Program-made: the position numbers and the translations under genes
Notes under the pieces: model-generated
Seen by the model: only the letters and a program-made list of their open reading frames with translations
What the model was told of the DNA's origin: nothing
The model's database searches: none
Shown here: in pieces, positions 1 through 8,460 of the stretch
How positions within the stretch are numbered: position 1 is the stretch's first letter
Layout of the letters: each line of letters opens with the position of its first letter
Assembly (NCBI GenBank): GCA_900113425.1
Contig: FOZF01000002.1
Location: forward strand, 448,797-512,796
Reading direction: 5' to 3'
DNA: 64,000 nt
Source of the DNA: Stenotrophomonas maltophilia
GTDB lineage: Bacteria; Pseudomonadota; Gammaproteobacteria; Xanthomonadales; Xanthomonadaceae

Positions 1-1872
1 CTGAAGGCCAACCCGGTACCGGGCGACCAGACCACCTGGGGCAGCTTCGAGATCCTGCGCGAGCGCTCGCTGGAAGTGCAGCATGCGCTGGTGCAGCAGG
101 CTGCCGCCGGCCAGGCCAAGGCCGGTTCGGTGGAAGCCAAGATCGGCGACATCTGGAAGACCGGCAACGACGAAGCGAAGATCGAGGCTGCCGGCCTGGC
201 GCCGCTGCAGCCGCAGCTCGACAAGATCGCCGCGCTGAAGGACACCGCCACCATCACCCAGTACCTGCGCGACAGCCAGGCCGAGGGCAAGGGCGTGCTG
301 TTCTCGCTGTTCGCCAATGCCGATTACAAGGATTCGGCCAACGTCATCGCCTACGTCGGCCAGGGCGGCCTCGGCCTGCCGGAGAAGGGCTACTACTTCG
401 ACGATGCACAGGCCAGGATCCGCGACGCCTACGTGGCCTACATCGCGCAGGTGCTGACCCTGTCCGGCGTGGACGCCGCGCAGGCCGCCGAGCAGGCCAA
501 GGCCGTGATGGACTTCGAAACCCGCCTGGCGAAGGCGTCCATGTCGCGCATCGAAATGCGTGACCCGGCCAAGCGCTACAACCCGCTCAGCGCGGCCGAC
601 GCCGACAGGCTGACCCCGAATTTCAGCTGGACCGCGCTGTTCGACACCCTGAAGGTGCCGGCCGCGCAGAAGTTCTCGCTGGCCCAGCCGGGCTTCTTCT
701 CCGAGATGGACAAGATGCTGGCCGATGTGCCGGCCAGCACCTGGCAGGCCTACCTGCGCTTCCACACCATCGACGACGCCTCGCCGTACCTGAGCAGCCA
801 GTTCGAGAAGGCCAACTTCGATTTCTACGGCACCACCCTGCGTGGCCAGAAGGAAATGCAGCCGCGCTGGAAGCGCGTGCTGGAGTCGGTCAACGGCGGC
901 ATGGGTGAGGCCCTGGGCCAGCTGTACGTCGACGCCGTGTTCCCGGCTGAGTCGAAGGTGGCCATGCAGCACCTGGTGGAAAACCTGTCGCAGGCGTTGA
1001 AGGTGCGCCTGGAGCAGCTGCCGTGGATGGGCGAGGAAACCAAGAAGAAGGCGCTGGAGAAGTGGGCCAGCTTCACCCCGAAGATCGGTTACCCGGACAA
1101 GTGGCGTGACTGGGCAGGCCTGCAGACCAACGGCGACAGCTACCTCGGCAACATGCAGGCGGCGCGTGCGTTCAACTACCGCTACATGCTGGACAAGATC
1201 GGCAAGCCGGTGGACAGGACCGAGTGGGGCATGACGCCGCAGACCGTCAACGCCTACTACAACGCCACCAAGAACGAGATCGTGTTCCCGGCGGCGATCC
1301 TGCAGGCGCCGTTCTTCGATGCCAAGGCCGACCCGGCACTGAACTACGGTGGCATCGGCGCGGTGATCGGCCACGAGATGATGCATGGCTACGACGATTC
1401 GGGCAGCCAGTTCGCCGCCAACGGCAACTTCGACAACTGGTGGACCGATGCCGACCGCAAGGCGTTCACCGAACGTACCGACCAGCTGGTCGCGCAGTTC
1501 GATGGCTACGAAGCGGTGCCCGGCGTGCACGTGAAGGGCAAGCTGACCCTGGGTGAGAACATCGGCGACCTGGGCGGCCTGACCGTGGCCTATGACGCGC
1601 TGCAGATGGCGCTGAAGGAAGATCCGAAGGCGAACGTCGAGGTCGATGGACACACCCAGGACCAGCGCTTCTTCATGAACTGGGCCACCGTGTGGCGTCG
1701 CAACTTCACCGATGGTGAACTGCGCGTGCGCCTGAACACCGATCCGCATGCGCCGGCCAACTTCCGCGCCAACGGTGCACCCTCGAACATGCCGTCGTTC
1801 GCGGCTGCGTTCCAGTGCAAGGCCGGCGACGCGATGGTGCGCGCCGACGACAAGCGCGTGGTGATCTGGTAA
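1..1872 (+). CDS. M13 family zinc metallopeptidase (PepO/neprilysin-like), 5' truncated by window edge
   Basis: The reading frame is open from base 1, so the N-terminus (expected signal peptide and roughly the first 70-90 residues) lies outside the window. The visible 623 residues carry the gluzincin motif HEMMH at visible residue 458 (base 1372), with the third zinc ligand in GENIGD near residue 519 (base 1555). This spacing is typical of M13. The C-terminus ends in DKRVVIW, close to the usual M13 tail. Family members are secreted or periplasmic endopeptidases that cleave small peptides on the amino side of hydrophobic residues. Export is inferred because the signal sequence cannot be seen. 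A good terminator follows directly. The family is certain; the substrate is unknown. Confidence 0.93.
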   Translation: MKANPVPGDQTTWGSFEILRERSLEVQHALVQQAAAGQAKAGSVEAKIGDIWKTGNDEAKIEAAGLAPLQPQLDKIAALKDTATITQYLRDSQAEGKGVLFSLFANADYKDSANVIAYVGQGGLGLPEKGYYFDDAQARIRDAYVAYIAQVLTLSGVDAAQAAEQAKAVMDFETRLAKASMSRIEMRDPAKRYNPLSAADADRLTPNFSWTALFDTLKVPAAQKFSLAQPGFFSEMDKMLADVPASTWQAYLRFHTIDDASPYLSSQFEKANFDFYGTTLRGQKEMQPRWKRVLESVNGGMGEALGQLYVDAVFPAESKVAMQHLVENLSQALKVRLEQLPWMGEETKKKALEKWASFTPKIGYPDKWRDWAGLQTNGDSYLGNMQAARAFNYRYMLDKIGKPVDRTEWGMTPQTVNAYYNATKNEIVFPAAILQAPFFDAKADPALNYGGIGAVIGHEMMHGYDDSGSQFAANGNFDNWWTDADRKAFTERTDQLVAQFDGYEAVPGVHVKGKLTLGENIGDLGGLTVAYDALQMALKEDPKANVEVDGHTQDQRFFMNWATVWRRNFTDGELRVRLNTDPHAPANFRANGAPSNMPSFAAAFQCKAGDAMVRADDKRVVIW

Positions 1873-1897
1873 CCGATCACCTGTGAAGCGTGATGCG

Positions 1898-1925
1898 AAA
1901 GGCCCGGCGCAAGCCGGGCCTTTTG
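1898..1925 (+). terminator. Rho-independent terminator of the M13 peptidase gene
   Basis: An 11-bp stem (AAAGGCCCGGC, loop GCAA, GCCGGGCCTTT) runs into TTTTG 26 bases after the stop codon. The stem is GC-rich with a T-tract, so it should end + strand transcription. Its A-tract on the other side could also serve the leftward gene that ends at 1951. Confidence 0.85.
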
Positions 1926-1950
1926 TCTGTTCGCCCGGTAGCGCCGGATC

Positions 1951-2562
1951 TCAGGCCAGCGCAGGTTCCTGCGCCAGCAGGCGATGGAAGCGCTGCAGCA
2001 CGTAAGGATCGATCAGGCCGCCGGCCTGGTCATCGAGGATGCGCAGTGCCGTTCCGTGCGCCATCGCCGCCCGGTACGGACGATCACTGGTCATCGCATC
2101 GTAGGCGTCGGCGAGCGTGACAATGCGCGCGCCCAGCGGGATGTGCTCGCCGTGCAGGCCGTCGGGATAGCCGCTGCCGTCGAATGCCTCGTGATGGGCC
2201 CGGATCAGACTGGCCACCGCGGCGGCATCGCTGCGGCCGGTGGTCAGGAAGATGTGCTCGCCCCGCACGGGATGCTCACGCATGATCGCGCGCTCCTGCT
2301 CGGTGTGCCTGCGAGGGCTCAGCAGCACGTCGTCCGGAATGCCGATCTTGCCGATGTCATGGAATCGCGCGGCCAGCGCGACCCGCGTGCCGGCCTCCTG
2401 GTCAAGGTCGCAGTGCGTGGCCAGGCGCTGGGCCAGCCGGCCGACCCGGTCACAGTGATGGCGGGTGTAGGCATCGCGCATCTGCAGCGACATGGCCAGG
2501 GCATCGATCAGGCAGGCCTGTGCGTGCAGCAGGTCGGGGGCGGTTACGGCGTCAGGCAGCAT
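1951..2562 (-). CDS. HD-GYP domain protein, probable cyclic-di-GMP phosphodiesterase
   Basis: This 203-residue protein is almost only an HD-GYP domain. It has HDIGKIGIPD with the metal-binding HD pair near residue 88, then HH with DGSGYPDGL, which supplies the GYP signature, then ARIVTLADAYDAMTSDRPYR. All signature residues of an active phosphodiesterase are visible. It has no receiver, GAF or transmembrane segment, unlike RpfG, so its input is not evident. It lies 52 bases downstream of mfd on the same strand and may be read through from it. Substrate (c-di-GMP, possibly also cGAMP-type dinucleotides) is inferred from the family. Confidence 0.85.
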   Translation of the reverse strand: MLPDAVTAPDLLHAQACLIDALAMSLQMRDAYTRHHCDRVGRLAQRLATHCDLDQEAGTRVALAARFHDIGKIGIPDDVLLSPRRHTEQERAIMREHPVRGEHIFLTTGRSDAAAVASLIRAHHEAFDGSGYPDGLHGEHIPLGARIVTLADAYDAMTSDRPYRAAMAHGTALRILDDQAGGLIDPYVLQRFHRLLAQEPALA

Positions 2563-2614
2563 GGTCGTCCGCCCGCACCGGGTGGGGCCGGTGCGGGGTG
2601 GTGGCGGTGGGAAA

Positions 2615-5600
2615 TCAACCCGGGGCGAGGGTCGTCAGCAGGGCGCGGGCCGCATTGAAGCGGTCTTCCGGCAAGGGCAGCGGGTGCTTGATGCGGAGCT
2701 TGTCCGGGCCTTCCATCGCATACAGGTTCGGCTGCTTCTGGATCAGCTGGATCACGGCCATCGGGTCGATGTCCGGCTTCGATTCGAACACGATGCGGCC
2801 ACCGCTTTCGCCCAGGTCCAGCTTGCGGATGCCCAGCGCGTTGGCCCGCAGCTTCAGCTCGGCAACCGCGAACAGGTGCTTGGCCGGGTCCGGCAGCAGC
2901 CCGAAGCGATCGATCATCTCGACCTGCAGCTCGCGCAGCGCATCGCTGTCGCGCGCGCTGGAAATGCGCTTGTACAGCGTCAGGCGGGTATGCACGTCCG
3001 GCAGGTAGTCTTCCGGAATCAGCGCCGGCACATGCAGCTCGACGTCGGCACCGCGCACTTCCTCGCCGGCATCCAGGTCGGGCAGCTTGCCCTGCTTGAT
3101 GCTGCGTACCGCGCGCTCCAGCAGCTCGGTATACAGGCTGAAGCCCACTTCGGCCATCTGCCCGCTCTGGTCCTCGCCGAGCAGTTCACCGGCACCGCGG
3201 ATTTCCAGATCGTGCGTGGCCAGGGTGAAGCCGGCGCCCAGCTCGTCCATGGAGGCGATGGCTTCCAGGCGCTTCTCGGCATCCGGGGTGATCGCACGGC
3301 GGTCAGGCGTGATCAGGTAGGCGTAGGCGCGGTGGTGCGAGCGCCCCACGCGGCCGCGCAGCTGGTGCAGCTGGGCCAGGCCGAAGCGGTCAGCGCGGTT
3401 GATGATGATGGTGTTGGCGTTGGGAATGTCGATGCCCGACTCGATGATCGTGGTCGACAGCAGCACGTTGAAGCGCTGCTTCTGGAAATCCAGCATCACC
3501 TTTTCCAGTTCGCGCTCCGGCATCTGGCCATGGGCGATGCCGATGCGCGCTTCCGGCACGAGTTCGGACAGCTCGCGCTGCATGCGGCCGATGCTCTCCA
3601 CGTCGTTGTGCAGGAAGTACAGCTGGCCACCACGCGCCAGTTCGCGCTGGAAGGCCTCGCGCAGCAGCGCGTTGTCCCACTGGGTGATGAAGGTCTGTAC
3701 CGCCAGCCGGTTCGGCGGCGGCGTGGCGATGATCGACAGGTCGCGAAGGCCGGCCATGGCCATGTTCAGCGTGCGCGGGATCGGCGTGGCAGTCAGGGTC
3801 AGCAGGTGCACGTTGGCACGCAACGCCTTCAGCGCCTCCTTCTGGCGTACGCCGAACCGTTGTTCCTCGTCGACGATGACCATGCCCAGATCCTTGAACT
3901 TCACGTCCGGCTGCAGCAGGCGGTGGGTGCCCACGATGACATCGATGGTGCCGGCAGCGACCTTCTCCAGTTCGGCCTTGATCTCCTTGGTGCTCTTGAA
4001 GCGCGACAGCACTTCCACCCTCAGTGGGTAATCGGCGAAGCGGTCGCGGAAGTTGCGGTAGTGCTGTTCGGCCAGCAGCGTGGTCGGCACCAGCACCGCC
4101 ACCTGCTTGCCCGCACTGGCAGCGGCGAACGCGGCGCGCACGGCAACCTCGGTCTTGCCGAAGCCCACATCGCCGCAGACCACGCGGTCCATCGGCTGGC
4201 TGCTGGCGAGGTCGCGCAGGGTCGCGTCGATGGCGGCCAGCTGGTCGGGCGTCTCCTCGAACGGGAAGCCGGCGGCGAATGGTTCGTACATCGCGCGGTC
4301 GACCTGCAGGGCCAGTCCGGCACGTGCCTGCCGGCGCGCCTGGATTTCCAGCAGTTCGGCGGCGACGTCGCGCACCTTCTCGGCGGCCTTGCGCTTGGCC
4401 TTGGTCCACTGCTCGCCCCCGAGCGAATGCAGGGGCGCGGTCTCCGCGGATGCGCCGGAGTAGCGGCTGATGAGGTGCAGCTGTGCGACCGGCACGTAAA
4501 GGCGGTCGCCCTTGGCATACTCGATTTCCAGGAACTCGCCCGGCATGCCACCGACGTCCATCGCGATCAGGCCGCGATAACGGCCCACGCCATGATCCTC
4601 ATGCACGATCGGCGCGCCTTCGGTCAGCTCGCCCAGGTCACGGATGATCGCTTCCGGTTCGCGGCCGGCGCGGCGCGTGCGGCGGGTGCTGCCGGCGCGC
4701 TCGGGGAACAGCTGGCGTTCGGTGAGGACCGCCAGGCGCGGATCGTCCAGGGCGAAGCCATCTTCCAGCGGCGCCACGGTGATGGCAAAGCGCACATCGC
4801 TGGCGAGGAAGGCGGGCAGGTCGGCCACCACCGGCGGCTTCAGTTCGGCCGCCTGCAGCACTTCCAGCAGGGCTTCGCGGCGACCGGGTGAATCTGCGGC
4901 GATCAGCACCCGGCCAGGGTAGTGGCCGAGGAAGGATTTCAGCGCATCGCCAGCGGGCGCTTCGCGGGCCGCTACCGGCAGCGCCGGCAGGGGCTGGTCG
5001 CCCAGCGCATGTGCATCGGCGATGCGTGCATGGTCGGCCGCCCACACTTCGATGCGTGGCGCGTCGTTCAGCCGCTCGCGCAGCTGCTCAGGCGAAAGAT
5101 ACAGCGCCGAGGGCGGCAGCAGCGGGCGCTCGACATCGTGGCGGCGTTGCTCGTAGCGTTCGCCGGTCTGTGCCCAGAACGCGTCGGCGGCTTCGCCGGC
5201 ACCGGCACACACCACCGGCAGGCTGCCGGCAGGCAGGTAGTCGAACAGGCTGGCGGTGCGATCGAAGAACAGCGGCAGGTAGTACTCGATGCCGGCCGGG
5301 GCCAATCCGGACTTGAGGTCCTGGTACAGCGCACTGCGGCGCGTGTCGACATCGAAGCGTTCACGCAGGGTGGCCAGCACGCGGCCGATGCTGGCCTCAT
5401 CCATCGGTACTTCGCGGCCGGGCAGCATGTGCACCGACGCGACCCTGTCCAGCGAGCGCTGGCTTTCCGGGTCGAAGGCGCGGATCGAGTCGATATCCTC
5501 GTCCAGCAGCTCCACCCGCAAGGGCTCGTCGGCGCCCATCGGGAACACATCGAGCAGGCCACCGCGCACGGCGAAGTCACCGGGGTCCATCACCTGCGGC

Positions 5601-6079
5601 ACGTTGCGGTAGCCGGCGCTTTCCAGGCGGCGTTTCTCGGCCTCCAGGTCCAGGCGCTGGCCGACCTTCAGGTCGAAGCTGCCGCCGATCACGTAGCTGC
5701 GCGGGGCCAGCTGCTGCAGCAGGGTCTGGACCGGCACCACCACCAGGCCACGCTTGAGCGCAGGCAGGCGGTGCAGGGCCGCCAGGCGCTGCGAGATGAT
5801 GTCCGGATGCGGGCTGAAGCGGTCGTAGGGCAGGGTTTCCCAGTCCGGGAAAGCGATCACCGGAAGTGCGGGATCGTTGCCCAGCAGGGTCTGCAGATCG
5901 GCTTCGAGCTGGTTGGCGCCGTGGTTGTCACGGGCAACCACCAGCAACGGCGCGTCATGCGCGCGCGCCGCCTGGGCCAGGTACCAGGCCAGGGCGGTAG
6001 GTGAAGCGGGGGCGCGCCACCAGGCGCGGAGCTGGCCGGCGCGCGGCAGCGGCGGGGCGGGGTATGAAGTACGCGACAT
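2615..6079 (-). CDS. mfd: Transcription-repair coupling factor Mfd
   Basis: At 1154 residues it has the normal length. The order is an N-terminal UvrB-like region, an RNA-polymerase interaction segment containing EFLEIEYAKGDRLYVPVAQ (about residues 500-530), a RecG-like translocase with Walker A GDVGFGKTE near residue 636 and the DEEQ box (IVDEEQRFGV) near 737, a helicase C domain, and a C-terminal TRCF domain. Mfd displaces stalled RNA polymerase at lesions and recruits UvrA to the transcribed strand. The start MSRTSYPAP is the first in-frame ATG and fits the family. No regulatory site is visible. Identification is secure. Confidence 0.98.
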   Translation of the reverse strand: MSRTSYPAPPLPRAGQLRAWWRAPASPTALAWYLAQAARAHDAPLLVVARDNHGANQLEADLQTLLGNDPALPVIAFPDWETLPYDRFSPHPDIISQRLAALHRLPALKRGLVVVPVQTLLQQLAPRSYVIGGSFDLKVGQRLDLEAEKRRLESAGYRNVPQVMDPGDFAVRGGLLDVFPMGADEPLRVELLDEDIDSIRAFDPESQRSLDRVASVHMLPGREVPMDEASIGRVLATLRERFDVDTRRSALYQDLKSGLAPAGIEYYLPLFFDRTASLFDYLPAGSLPVVCAGAGEAADAFWAQTGERYEQRRHDVERPLLPPSALYLSPEQLRERLNDAPRIEVWAADHARIADAHALGDQPLPALPVAAREAPAGDALKSFLGHYPGRVLIAADSPGRREALLEVLQAAELKPPVVADLPAFLASDVRFAITVAPLEDGFALDDPRLAVLTERQLFPERAGSTRRTRRAGREPEAIIRDLGELTEGAPIVHEDHGVGRYRGLIAMDVGGMPGEFLEIEYAKGDRLYVPVAQLHLISRYSGASAETAPLHSLGGEQWTKAKRKAAEKVRDVAAELLEIQARRQARAGLALQVDRAMYEPFAAGFPFEETPDQLAAIDATLRDLASSQPMDRVVCGDVGFGKTEVAVRAAFAAASAGKQVAVLVPTTLLAEQHYRNFRDRFADYPLRVEVLSRFKSTKEIKAELEKVAAGTIDVIVGTHRLLQPDVKFKDLGMVIVDEEQRFGVRQKEALKALRANVHLLTLTATPIPRTLNMAMAGLRDLSIIATPPPNRLAVQTFITQWDNALLREAFQRELARGGQLYFLHNDVESIGRMQRELSELVPEARIGIAHGQMPERELEKVMLDFQKQRFNVLLSTTIIESGIDIPNANTIIINRADRFGLAQLHQLRGRVGRSHHRAYAYLITPDRRAITPDAEKRLEAIASMDELGAGFTLATHDLEIRGAGELLGEDQSGQMAEVGFSLYTELLERAVRSIKQGKLPDLDAGEEVRGADVELHVPALIPEDYLPDVHTRLTLYKRISSARDSDALRELQVEMIDRFGLLPDPAKHLFAVAELKLRANALGIRKLDLGESGGRIVFESKPDIDPMAVIQLIQKQPNLYAMEGPDKLRIKHPLPLPEDRFNAARALLTTLAPG

Positions 6080-6138
6080 GGACCGCGGATTTTAGCAGAA
6101 GCCTCCACCCGCCCCATGATTGCTGCGTGAGCGGGCAG

Positions 6139-6160
6139 GGCCGGGCCATGCCCGGCGGGC
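6139..6160. repeat. REP-like palindrome (SMAG-type core without GTAG head)
   Basis: The core CCGGGCCATGCCCGG is the same stem as the GTAG-headed repeats elsewhere in this window, but the GTAG flank is absent here. It lies between the start of mfd and the end of the GNAT gene. It is probably a decayed copy. Confidence 0.5.
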
Positions 6161-6204
6161 GCAATGGCTGCAAGGGCATCGCCGGGCGGCGCCCGGCGCC
6201 ACCG

Positions 6205-6750
6205 TCAGTTGTCCAGTTCCAGCACCATGCGCACCAGCCCTTCGGTGCCGTTCGGGTGCGGAACGGGCTTGAAGCCCAGCGAGGCGGCCAGTTGCTTCAT
6301 CGGCTCGTTCTCGGCCGCTACGTCGCCGTACAGGCGATCCAGGTACTTGCCCCGGCCCCACTTCACCAGCTTGCGCATCAGCTGCCGGCCCAGGCCCTGG
6401 CCGATGAGGAAGCGGCTGATCAGGATCGCGTACTCGGCTTCGCGGGTACCGGGGATGATCGAGGCCCGGGCGACCGCACCGACCACCGCCTCACCGGCAG
6501 GCAGGGACTCGGCCGCGACCAGGGTGATCTCGGTCTTTGGATTCGGATGGGTCAGGCGCTGGGTGGTTTCCGGTGACAGCTCGGTCACCGCCTGCAGGAA
6601 ACGGTCTCGGATTTCTTCCGGCCCGAACAGGCTGAAGGCCGCTTGCAGCGGCGCGCTGTCTTCCGGGCGGATGGGGCGGATCAGCAGCTCGTGGCCGCTG
6701 GGAGCCTTGAAGATCTCATGCCAGGGCGGCATGCGGTTGCGAGTGGCCAT
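6205..6750 (-). CDS. GNAT family N-acetyltransferase
   Basis: This 181-residue protein has the GNAT fold signature LIGQGLGRQLMRKLV (acetyl-CoA pyrophosphate loop, Q-x-x-G-x-G type) near residues 115-130, followed by the usual Asn-rich helix, AAENEPMKQLAASLGF. The N-terminal IRPIRPEDSAPLQAAF is the typical first strand and helix. It resembles the acetyltransferase part of protein lysine acetyltransferases of the Pat/PatZ type, but it lacks the acyl-CoA synthetase-like domain of those proteins. The substrate cannot be read from the sequence. It stands alone between mfd and rlmJ on the - strand. Confidence 0.85.
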   Translation of the reverse strand: MATRNRMPPWHEIFKAPSGHELLIRPIRPEDSAPLQAAFSLFGPEEIRDRFLQAVTELSPETTQRLTHPNPKTEITLVAAESLPAGEAVVGAVARASIIPGTREAEYAILISRFLIGQGLGRQLMRKLVKWGRGKYLDRLYGDVAAENEPMKQLAASLGFKPVPHPNGTEGLVRMVLELDN

Positions 6751-6845
6751 ACCGGGTGATTCCTTGGTGGTCCATCGATTGTGGCATCACCGGGGCTGTC
6801 TTCCGTGAACAAAAGGCTCACGGGCGTACAGCCTCGTGAAGGCCA

Positions 6846-7703
6846 TTATTCAGGTGCCTTGAGCCAATCCAGGCGGGTGCTGGCGCCGGGTTCACCCAGG
6901 TGCTGGCGCAGCGCCGGCAGGGCCGGACCGACCGTCCGGTCGAACTGCCAGGGGGCATTGAGCACCAGCATGCCGCTGCCGTTGAGGCGCAGCGGTGAGT
7001 CGTCGGGGCGTACCAGGAACTCGATGGTCACTGCCGACTTGACCGGCAGGGCAGTGGCCTTGCGCAGGAAATGCAGGATCGTGCGGCGCTGCTTGATCGG
7101 GAACCACACCGCGCAGGTGGCCTGCGGCCAGCGCGCCAGCGTCTCGGCCAGTGCTGCCAGGATGCGCTGGTACTCGGCGTCCTGGGCTTCGTAGGGCGGG
7201 TCGATCAGCACCAGGCCGCGGCCGATCTTGCTGCCGTTGACCTTCGGTGGCAGCAGCGAGCGCAGCAGTGCATAGCCGTCGCCCGGGTGCACGCCGACCC
7301 GGCTGTCATGGGCGAACAGGGCCTTGAGCGTGCCCACTTCGTCTTCCTGCAGCTCGCACACCGCCATCCTGTCCTGCGCGCGCATGGCCTGGGCGGTGAG
7401 CAGGGGCGAGCCGGGGTAGTTGGTCAGCGCGCCGACCGGATTGTCGGCCTGTACGGCCTTCAGGTAGCGCTCGACCACGTCCGGCAGCTTCGGCTGCGCC
7501 ATCAGGCGCATGACCCCGGATTCGGCCTCCAGCGTCTTGCGGCTCTCTTCGCTGGCCAGCAGATAGCGGCCTGCGCCGCCGTGGGTGTCCAGCACGAAGA
7601 ACGGGCTGTCCTTGCGCTTGAAGCTGTCGATCAGGGCCAGCTGCACGATGTGCTTGAGGACATCGGCATGGTTGCCGGCGTGGAAGGCATGGCGGTAATT
7701 CAT
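6846..7703 (-). CDS. rlmJ: 23S rRNA (adenine-2030-N6)-methyltransferase RlmJ
   Basis: The product of 285 residues starts MNYRHAFHAGNHADVLKH, which is the highly conserved RlmJ N-terminus, so ATG at 7703 is chosen over an upstream in-frame ATG. The catalytic motif IDPPYE, of the N6-adenine methyltransferase D-P-P-Y class, lies near residue 168. A GGAGRY segment near residue 49 fits the AdoMet-binding loop. The enzyme methylates A2030 of 23S rRNA. It is divergent from creB, with only 46 bases between the two start codons. Confidence 0.96.
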   Translation of the reverse strand: MNYRHAFHAGNHADVLKHIVQLALIDSFKRKDSPFFVLDTHGGAGRYLLASEESRKTLEAESGVMRLMAQPKLPDVVERYLKAVQADNPVGALTNYPGSPLLTAQAMRAQDRMAVCELQEDEVGTLKALFAHDSRVGVHPGDGYALLRSLLPPKVNGSKIGRGLVLIDPPYEAQDAEYQRILAALAETLARWPQATCAVWFPIKQRRTILHFLRKATALPVKSAVTIEFLVRPDDSPLRLNGSGMLVLNAPWQFDRTVGPALPALRQHLGEPGASTRLDWLKAPE

Positions 7704-7736
7704 GCGGGCAGTGTACGGGGCGGCGGCCGCAGCGGC

Positions 7737-7742
7737 TATGCT
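7737..7742 (+). promoter_or_regulatory. Candidate -10 element of creB (leaderless transcript)
   Basis: TATGCT lies 7 bases ahead of the creB ATG, and no Shine-Dalgarno sequence is visible. A start of transcription 6-8 bases downstream would fall on or next to the ATG. I see no good -35 hexamer, so confidence is modest. Confidence 0.35.
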
Positions 7743-7749
7743 GCGCGCC

Positions 7750-8457
7750 ATGACAGCTCCCGTTGCCCATGTCCTGGTGGTCGAGGACGAAGCCGCCATC
7801 GCCGAAACCGTGCTCTACGCGCTGCGCAGCGAGGGCTACCTGGCCAGCCACTGCCTGCTCGGCAGCGATGCCCTGCAGCGGCTGCGGGACGGTGGCATCG
7901 ATGTGGTGGTGCTGGACGTGGGCCTGCCGGACCTGAGCGGCTTCGAGGTCTGCCGACGGCTGCGTGCGCTGCCCGGGCCGCAGGCGCAGCTGCCGGTGAT
8001 CTTCCTGACCGCCCGCAACGACGAGTTGGACCGGGTGCTCGGCCTGGAACTGGGCGCCGACGATTACATGGCCAAGCCGTTCTCGCCGCGCGAGCTGGTG
8101 GCGCGGGTGCGCGCGCGGCTGCGGCGGGCGGTGCCTGCTGCCAGGGACACCGACGCGGGCTGGCAGTCGCATGGCGTCTTCGCCATCGACCGCGAGGGGC
8201 GGCGCGTCCGCTTCCACGGCCAGCCACTGGACCTGACCCGCTACGAGTACGCACTGCTGGAAGCCCTGCTGCAACGCCCCGGGGCCATCCTCAGCCGCGC
8301 CCAGCTGATGGACCGCGGCTGGGACAGCAGTGCCGACAGCGCCGACCGCACGGTCGATACGCACGTCAAGACTCTGCGTGCCAAGCTGCGCGCGGCCGGC
8401 GCCAGCACCGACCCGATCCGGACCCACCGTGGCCTGGGCTACGCCCTGGAGGTGTGA
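7750..8457 (+). CDS. creB: Two-component response regulator CreB
   Basis: This 235-residue protein is of the OmpR/PhoB type. Its receiver domain starts HVLVVEDEAA, with the phosphoacceptor Asp56 in VVVLDVGLPD and the conserved Lys in MAKPFSPREL. A C-terminal winged helix ends in RTHRGLGYALEV. ATG 7750 (MTAPVAHVLVVEDE) is chosen because an upstream in-frame ATG would add an Ala-rich tail that overlaps the divergent rlmJ start. The assignment as CreB rests on the following creC and creD genes. CreBC controls creD and envelope- and beta-lactam-linked traits in Stenotrophomonas and relatives. The stop is 3 bases before creC. Confidence 0.93.
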   Translation: MTAPVAHVLVVEDEAAIAETVLYALRSEGYLASHCLLGSDALQRLRDGGIDVVVLDVGLPDLSGFEVCRRLRALPGPQAQLPVIFLTARNDELDRVLGLELGADDYMAKPFSPRELVARVRARLRRAVPAARDTDAGWQSHGVFAIDREGRRVRFHGQPLDLTRYEYALLEALLQRPGAILSRAQLMDRGWDSSADSADRTVDTHVKTLRAKLRAAGASTDPIRTHRGLGYALEV

Positions 8458-8460
8458 GCG

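Noticed and set aside
2492..4891. A 799-codon open frame on the + strand
   Set aside because: It is antisense to mfd and has no recognisable domain.
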